Source: Oikopleura dioica
Taxonomy: Eukaryota > Chordata > Appendicularia > Copelata > Oikopleuridae
NCBI GenBank assembly: GCA_907165135.1
Contig: OU015568.1
Location: forward strand, 4,038,501 to 4,102,500
DNA length: 64,000 nt
Direction of reading: 5' to 3'
How positions within the stretch are numbered: position 1 is the first letter of the stretch; each line of letters starts with the position of its first letter. A program made the translations under genes and the position numbers. This document shows positions 57,840 through 64,000 of this stretch, in pieces. Below the pieces are notes generated by a model. That model made no database searches. It had not been told where the DNA came from and saw only the letters and a program-made list of their open reading frames with translations.

Positions 57840-58787
57840 TTCAATATCGTAAAACCCTTATTGCGACGTAGTACGAGAAGAATTCTAGTACGAAATCAAC
57901 GAAAAACAAACATCCAAAGAAAAAATCTGCACAAAACAAAAACTATTTTTCCGAAATTTCGTTTTCTTGTCAATATTATTAATAACTTATTCTTGTGAAT
58001 TATAAAATATGAAATTGTCAAAAACTTGTATAAAACGTAGAAAACCCGTTTTTCGCGCTGCAAAAAGTTCAAATATTTTTAATTTCTAATATCAGCAGAA
58101 GGTCTCGTTCCGTTAAAAACAAATTATCTTTATCGAATTCTTTCTACTGCTTATTTCTCTCTCTTTTCTCGCCGATTAAAAACAACGAGGAGAAGTCTTC
58201 AAATTTGGCGAGATCCAAAAAAGTGCAAAATTTACTTTTGTGTGAGAAACTACCTCCTAATAAATTATGACAATAAATTTAATATTAAATTCTTGCTATA
58301 TTCTTGATCAATTTTGAGCAGAAATCACTGCATCCATTCACTAATTCATTGAGCATAAATTATGTTGCATAATTACGAAATATCGTAACAAATTCTAGAA
58401 TATGTTTTTGTATAAATTATACAGTATAATACAAAATCGTAAAAATAAATATAAGTTTCAATTTCGATAATCGAAGGTTAGTCGACAAAAATTAAAAGTT
58501 CTTCTGGATTTGGTGGTTTGGAGTTTCGCCAGGCTTTTCCCAACGATCTAGAGAATCTTTTCGAATGGCAAACTAAACCTAACTCTCTAGATTCCTCATA
58601 ACGCCGGCCTTTTTCTCACTTTCGAAACGTCGTTTTTTCCCGAGAGAAATCCTTGCCGTTTTAGATTTGATTTTTCGGCGATCCACTGTAAGTAACTGAA
58701 TAAATTTTTTAATCATCGGGATTGAACTCAAAAATATTTCCCGAAACTGCCTTGATATGCAAAGATCGAAAGTAATCGACTTATAGG
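57840..58787. other. 3' region of the ETS gene and AT-rich spacer
   Basis: Very AT-rich (for example 57960-58080 and 58260-58460). Probably the ETS 3' untranslated region followed by spacer up to the hAT-like element. No gene seen. Confidence 0.45.
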
Positions 58788-61700
58788 TAGGCTCCACGCT
58801 TAAAAAACGCTCCATTTTTTAACACATGATATTCAGGGTTTTAACCTTGTAGACTGGTTAAATATGCTCCAAGGAACAAAAATTGTATTATGACAAAATT
58901 GTCAGGTCAGGTGATGACCAAGAAAAATCGCCCCAAAGTGTCGAAAATCGGCCAGTTTAAGTTTTTGGTCACATGACCCCTCCACACCCCACTTTTTCCA
59001 GGTTATTATATTTTCTGAAAGAGCTTTAAATGCTCTTTCAATTGATATTGGTCTCGACCCTGCCAATTGATATCTTAACCCTTTTTCCAAGGGTTGAAAG
59101 TATTAAAACACTGTTTTTTGTGAATTTCTTTTGAAAAAAAGTAAAATTTATCATAATAACATAAAACCCGGTTAAACATTCAATAATGCCCGGTTATGGT
59201 CGGATTCGGCCGGAGGACCCTTGGAGGACCCATGTGGTTGAAAACAAATTGGTGGAAGACTAATTTTTATAACCGAAGGGCCGTCTCAGCCCCGTCCCTT
59301 GATTTTTGAATTTAAGGGGCTTGACGGCCCTTCGGGCCGTCTCAGCCCCGTCCCTTGATTTTTGAATTTAAGGGGCTTGACGGCCCTTCGGGCCGTCTCA
59401 GCCCCGTCCCTTGATTTTTGAATTTAAGGGGCTTGACGGCCCTTCGGGCCGTCTCAGCCCCGTCCCTTGATTTTTGAATTTAAGGGGCTTGACGGCCCTT
59501 CGGGCCGTCTCAGCCCCGTCCCTTGATTTTTGAATTTAAGGAGCTTGACGGCCCTTCGGGCCGTCTCAGCCCCGTCCCTTGATTTTGAATTTAAGGGGCT
59601 TGACGGCCCTTCGGGCCGTCTCAGCCCCGTCCCTTGATTTTTGAATTTAAGGGGCTTGACGGCCCTTCGGGCCGTCTCAGCCCCGTCCCTTGATTTTTGA
59701 ATTTAAGGGGCTTGACGGCCCTTCGGGCCGTCTCAGCCCCGTCCCTTGATTTTTGAATTTAAGGGGCTTGACGGCCCTTCGGGCCGTCTCAGCCCCGTCC
59801 CTTGATTTTTGAATTTAAGGGGCTTGACGGCCCTTCGGGCCGTCTCAGCCCCGTCCCTTGATTTTTGAATTTAAGGGCTTGACGGCCCTTCGGGCCGTCT
59901 CAGCCCCGTCCCTTGATTTTTGAATTTAAGGGGCTTGACGGCCCTTCGGGCCGTCTCAGCCCCGTCCCTTGATTTTTGAATTTAAGGGGCTTGACGGCCC
60001 TTCGGGCCGTCTCAGCCCCGTCCCTTGATTTTTGAATTTAAGGGGCTTGACGGCCCTTCGGGCCGTCTCAGCCCCGTCCCTTGATTTTTGAATTTAAGGG
60101 GCTTGACGGCCCTTCGGGCCGTCTCAGCCCCGTCCCTTGATTTTTGAATTTAAGGGGCTTGACGGCCCTTCGGGCCGTCTCAGCCCCGTCCCTTGATTTT
60201 TGAATTTAAGGGGCTTGACGGCCCTTCGGGCCGTCTCAGCCCCGTCCCTTGATTTTTGAATTTAAGGGGCTTGACGGCCCTTCGGGCCGTCTCAGCCCCG
60301 TCCCTTGATTTTTGAATTTAAGGGGCTTGACGGCCCTTCGGGCCGTCTCAGCCCCGTCCCTTGATTTTGAATTTAAGGGGCTTGACGGCCCTTCGGGCCG
60401 TCTCAGCCCCGTCCCTTGATTTTTGAATTTAAGGGCTTGACGGCCCTTCGGGCCGTCTCAGCCCCGTCCCTTGATTTTTGAATTTAAGGGGCTTGACGGC
60501 CCTTCGGGCCGTCTCAGCCCCGTCCCTTGATTTTTGAATTTAAGGGGCTTGACGGCCCTTCGGGCCGTCTCAGCCCCGTCCCTTGATTTTTGAATTTAAG
60601 GGGCTTGACGGCCCTTCGGGCCGTCTCAGCCCCGTCCCTTGATTTTTGAATTTAAGGGGCTTGACGGCCCTTCGGGCCGTCTCAGCCCCGTCCCTTGATT
60701 TTTGAATTTAAGGGGCTTGACGGCCCTTCGGGCCGTCTCAGCCCCGTCCCTTGATTTTTGAATTTAAGGGGCTTGACGGCCCTTCGGGCCGTCTCAGCCC
60801 CGTCCCTTGATTTTTGAATTTAAGGGGCTTGACGGCCCTTCGGGCCGTCTCAGCCCCGTCCCTTGATTTTTGAATTTAAGGGGCTTGACGGCCCTTCGGG
60901 CCGTCTCAGCCCCGTCCCTTGATTTTTGAATTTAAGGGGCTTGACGGCCCTTCGGGCCGTCTCAGCCCCGTCCCTTGATTTTGAATTTAAGGGGCTTGAC
61001 GGCCCTTCGGGCCGTCTCAGCCCCGTCCCTTGATTTTTGAATTTAAGGGGCTTGACGGCCCTTCGGGCCGTCTCAGCCCCGTCCCTTGATTTTTGAATTT
61101 AAGGGGCTTGACGGCCCTTCGGGCCGTCTCAGCCCCGTCCCTTGATTTTTGAATTTAAGGGGCTTGACGGCCCTTCGGGCCGTCTCAGCCCCGTCCCTTG
61201 ATTTTTGAATTTAAGGGGCTTGACGGCCCTTCGGGCCGTCTCAGCCCCGTCCCTTGATTTTTGAATTTAAGGGGCTTGACGAAGGCTAGGAAAAGCCTGA
61301 GTTGATCATTCTCAGTTGCGTCCCCAACCCCACCCACCTCCATCTGATGTTAAAATTTATATTGTCCCTATTCTGAGTTTTTTTATGGTTTTTATTTTAT
61401 TTTTTTAAGTTTAGTTTACAGTCGTCAAATTATCTCAGGGCCCTGACGAAAGCTTCTTCTTAGGTCAAGACCCATAAAAATTAATTTTTTTCTGTTTTTT
61501 AATATCATTTTTATAACTTCAGAAAGCTTTTTAAAGAAAATGAAAATTTTCGATTTTCTTCTTCCAGCAGATTGTCTTCCATCAATGAGGTCCTCCAAGG
61601 GGTCCTCCAAGAGGTCCTCCGGCCATAACCGACCAAAAGTGGTTTATTTACAAAAAATATTCATAATTTTATGAAAATAGCCCCAATATTGTCCTTCATT

Positions 61701-62041
61701 AAAATTGTCACCAAAAACGCTGTTTTAAAACTTTCAACCCTTCAAAAAGGGTTGAGATATCAATTGGCAGGGTCGCGACCAATATCAATCGAAAGAACAT
61801 TAAAAGCGCTTTCAGAAAATATTATAACCTGGAAAAAGTGGGGTGTGGAGGGGGTCATGTGACCAAAAACTAAAAATAGCCGATTTTTGACACTTTAGGG
61901 CCAATTTTCACCCAATTCCCATCGAGATGAGATGTTCACGTAATGGAACTAAATGTTCCTTATAGTCATATAATTAATAATTTAGGGTCAAAACACGTGA
62001 TATCACGTGTTTTTCGACCCGATTTTTTAGCGTGGAGCCTA
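58788..62041. mobile_element. hAT-like foldback element (3.25 kb) with minisatellite core
   Basis: The element starts TAGGCTCCACGCT and ends AGCGTGGAGCCTA. It is flanked by a perfect 8 bp direct repeat CTTATAGG (58780-58787, 62042-62049). Long inverted arms of about 440 bp follow on each side (shared landmarks: GGTCACATGACCCC, CACACCCCACTTTTTCC, GACCCTGCCAATTGATATC, GGAGGACC). The arms differ by many substitutions and indels. Between them lies the 56 bp array. A TAG start with an 8 bp duplication points to hAT. No transposase is visible, so it is non-autonomous. Confidence 0.9.
59274..61281. repeat. 56 bp tandem array, about 36 copies
   Basis: The unit reads TTGACGGCCCTTCGGGCCGT, then CTCAGCCCCGTCCCTTGATT, then TTTGAATTTAAGGGGC. 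Copies are almost identical, with only occasional one- or two-base deletions in the T-run or G-run. That near-identity means recent amplification or strong homogenisation. The same unit, inverted, forms the array at 13414-13954. Each unit holds the hairpin GACGGCCCTTCGGGCCGTC. Confidence 0.98.
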
Positions 62042-62049
62042 CTTATAGG

Positions 62050-62244
62050 ACTCATAGCTTTTTGCGAATTAAAAGAGGACGTTCTTTTAATAAGGTTATT
62101 ATTAGGCGACTCATCTCAGGTCCATCTGATCTTGGCCAAGTTCTAGAGAAGAACGGCCAAATCATGGGGAGGATAAGGAGAAAAACCAAGCAGATTTCGG
62201 CACTTGGCGATTCTGTTGAAGAAATCATTGCTGGTTCAAGTTAG
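62050..62244 (+). CDS. Possible coding segment of unknown gene
   Basis: An open frame reads LRIKRGRSFNKVIIRRLI, then GPSDLGQVLEKNGQIMGRI and a TAG at 62242-62244. It is protein-like and follows directly after the hAT-like element, so any upstream part may have been separated by the insertion. No start codon is certain, no family is recognised, and it does not resemble the ABCA frame downstream. Confidence 0.25.
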   Translation, partial: THSFLRIKRGRSFNKVIIRRLISGPSDLGQVLEKNGQIMGRIRRKTKQISALGDSVEEIIAGSS

Positions 62245-62325
62245 ACATCCATGGGCTTTATTCTTCGAGATATTCTTACCAGGTTAGATATTTAAATACC
62301 CGCTGAGTCTAAAATCCGTGATTAA

Positions 62326-62660
62326 GGACCCCCCCGTCAGCTTTTTCTTCGAAAAATGGAAATTTTTAAAAACTCCATATTTTTGGTTCTTAATGCGTCC
62401 TTAGGTTAAACTTGCTTCAAAAAACATGATAAGAGAAATATTTGACCAAGAAAAATCAATTTTTATGCCAAAATTGAGGCAAATTCGTCAATTTTCGACG
62501 AAAAGTCCAATTTATAAATGCGATTTTGAAGGTGTTAGAGTCGAGATAGACCCCCAAAAAATGAAGCCTCAAAATCGTTTTTTGACCCGTAGAATCAATT
62601 TCCGGGGTCAAATTTTTAAAATTCCGAAATTTGATTTTTCGAAAAAGCTGACGGGGGTCC
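62326..62660. mobile_element. TTAA-flanked MITE (335 bp)
   Basis: Inverted ends (GGACCCCCCCGTCAGCTTTT left, AAAAAGCTGACGGGGGTCC right) lie between TTAA copies at 62322-62325 and 62661-62664. TTAA duplication is the mark of piggyBac-type insertion. The interior is AT-rich with a 114-codon chance ORF. Confidence 0.85.
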
Positions 62661-62665
62661 TTAAG

Positions 62666-64000
62666 TATTCTTCGGCTCTCTTTTTATTCTTGGTCGATAT
62701 TTTGGCGAGGCCGAAGTTAAGGCGCCTACAACCTGGGAAACCTTTGCTCCTCGTCAGCTTAATCCTATGAATATGATGAATCTCTGTCGATACCATGACT
62801 ATGGACTCCTCAACGAGGAACCAATGGAACTCGCCTACTCACCAGACTCACTGGCCGCAAAACAGGTCATGGATGAGGTCTTCAACGATCTTATATATAC
62901 CAACTGGAATTTCAGTAATCCGGCAACGTTCCTTAACCCCATTGTTACTCCGTTAATTTTGTGCCCTCCAACCGACATCTTTTTCAATTTCACAAATAAG
63001 ACAGAACAGCAGATTAGTGATTACACATCAACTTTCGTCGAAGTATCATGGTCTCTTCGGCCCTTCCTAAGTGAAGACGACCTAACGGAATTCATCAAAA
63101 CCTCCGAATCGGCAGATCAAATCTTCATGGCAGTTTCTTTTAATGAATCAACTTGGAATACCGATACTATTCCTGATTCTCTTGACTACAAAATCCGGCC
63201 ACAAGCAGTTCCACGCAGCGAGTTGGCGCAAGAAGGGATCAAAGCTGCTCTAGGCTGGAGAACACATACTCTTTATCCGATCATGAAAGAATTCGCTGGA
63301 CCAAGAGATGGATCTGATCCTTCCGGTGGATCGCCTTATTACCACGCTGAAGGGTTTATCTACTTACAGTACTTGGTCAACAACGCATTCAGCCGAGAGA
63401 AGACCTCTTCAGATTTCGGCCCAGTTGAAATGAAGCGATTCCCTTATCACGAATACACTCAAGATCCGCTGGCAAATGGCCTCCAGAATGACATCTCATT
63501 CATTGTTCTCATCACAACATTGTACCTGGCTTCTGGGACGGCAAAAACACTCGTCGTTGAAAAAGAAACTCGACTCAAGGAATACATGCTGATGATGGGA
63601 TTGAGCCGGAACACACTCTGGCTTTCGACATGGATCTTTTCATTGGCGAAATTCGTCATTACGGCCAGCACTTACACAGTTATTATGTTCTATCCTTTTA
63701 CCGATAATGGCGCAGTCTATTTGATTTCGAATTGGTATGTCTTCTTCGTCTTTCTTCTTTCATATGGAACAGCTCTCATCTCCTTTGGATTCTTCATGGC
63801 TTCTTTGTTCAGCAGCTCAACTTCTGCATCCATGGCCGCTGGTGGAATAACTTACTTGATGATGATCCCGAAAGATTTTTTGAAAATTCAACAGGCGGGG
63901 TACACTGCAAAGGTTCTTTTCTCAATCTTTCCACCTATCGCCATGTCCCTTGGTCTGGAAGCCGTGGCAAATTGGGAGATCGCAGGCGAAGGAGCATCTT
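62666..64000 (+). CDS. ABC transporter, ABCA subfamily (partial, cut by window end)
   Basis: An open frame of about 445 codons has no intron in the window. It starts near a span-like segment (VFFGSLFILGRYFG), continues through a large extracellular region (about 260 residues, with N-glycosylation sequons such as NFTNKT), then enters the first transmembrane block. The key ABCA signature is KTLVVEKETRLKEYMLMMGL, the conserved loop after the second span. Several spans follow (YLISNWYVFFVFLLSYGTAL, ASMAAGGITYLMMI). ABCA proteins move lipids across membranes. Nucleotide-binding domains lie beyond the window. The beginning is uncertain: the frame opens right at the TTAA border of the MITE, where CTTAAG could serve as acceptor. 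Confidence 0.9.

Noticed and set aside
59274-61281. CRISPR-like regular repeat array
   Set aside because: The repeats are directly contiguous 56 bp units without unique spacers, lie inside a transposon, and the genome is eukaryotic.
62426-62770. 114 aa ORF at the ABCA start
   Set aside because: Most of it lies inside the TTAA-flanked MITE and it runs in another frame than the ABCA coding sequence.

Overview
The window is eukaryotic and very probably from a larvacean tunicate (Oikopleura or a relative). Most introns are only about 35-90 bp long. Several genes can only be joined through non-GT donors (GA-AG, GC-AG, GG-AG), a splicing habit known from Oikopleura dioica. The gene set is animal: nicotinic receptor, innexin/pannexin, SR protein, RFWD3, PEA3-type ETS factor. 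The long stretches without genes and the many inverted-repeat elements suggest a species or region less compact than the O. dioica reference. That last point is inference.

Layout. 0-8 kb: mostly non-coding, with a 0.63 kb hairpin-forming inverted duplication and weak ORFs. 8.2-13 kb: a C-type lectin and GAPDH on the minus strand, then a small tail-anchored membrane protein and an isoaspartyl peptidase/asparaginase on the plus strand. 13-14.3 kb: a 1.3 kb terminal-inverted-repeat (TIR) element carrying about ten copies of a 56 bp unit. 16-27.4 kb: a dense block with a two-pass membrane protein, a nicotinic alpha-type receptor, a secreted coiled-coil/kelch protein, an arylsulfatase, an innexin, and a tandem trio of tiny secreted paralogues. 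28-31.2 kb: two small genes flanking a MITE and a Tyr/Cys-rich secreted Ly6-like protein. 31.3-39.2 kb: three minus-strand genes in a row (HEAT-repeat protein, SRSF4/5/6-type SR protein, RFWD3). 39-52 kb: almost no credible genes. 53.7-57.8 kb: a PEA3/ETV-type ETS factor. 58.8-62.0 kb: a 3.25 kb hAT-like foldback element with about 36 copies of the same 56 bp unit. 62.7-64 kb: the start of an ABCA transporter that runs off the window.

Most notable: (1) a 705 bp TIR element with a perfect 9 bp target duplication sits inside the first coding exon of the HEAT-repeat gene, and the exon reads in frame once the element and one duplication copy are removed; (2) GA-AG introns, two of which begin with the same GAACGGTT that fills the inverted repeats of a nearby MITE; (3) three tandem genes for an apparently undescribed two-cysteine secreted peptide family; (4) two TIR elements with unrelated ends share one 56 bp hairpin minisatellite.

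Gene models were assembled by eye from splice sites and checked for reading-frame phase; none is backed by transcripts.
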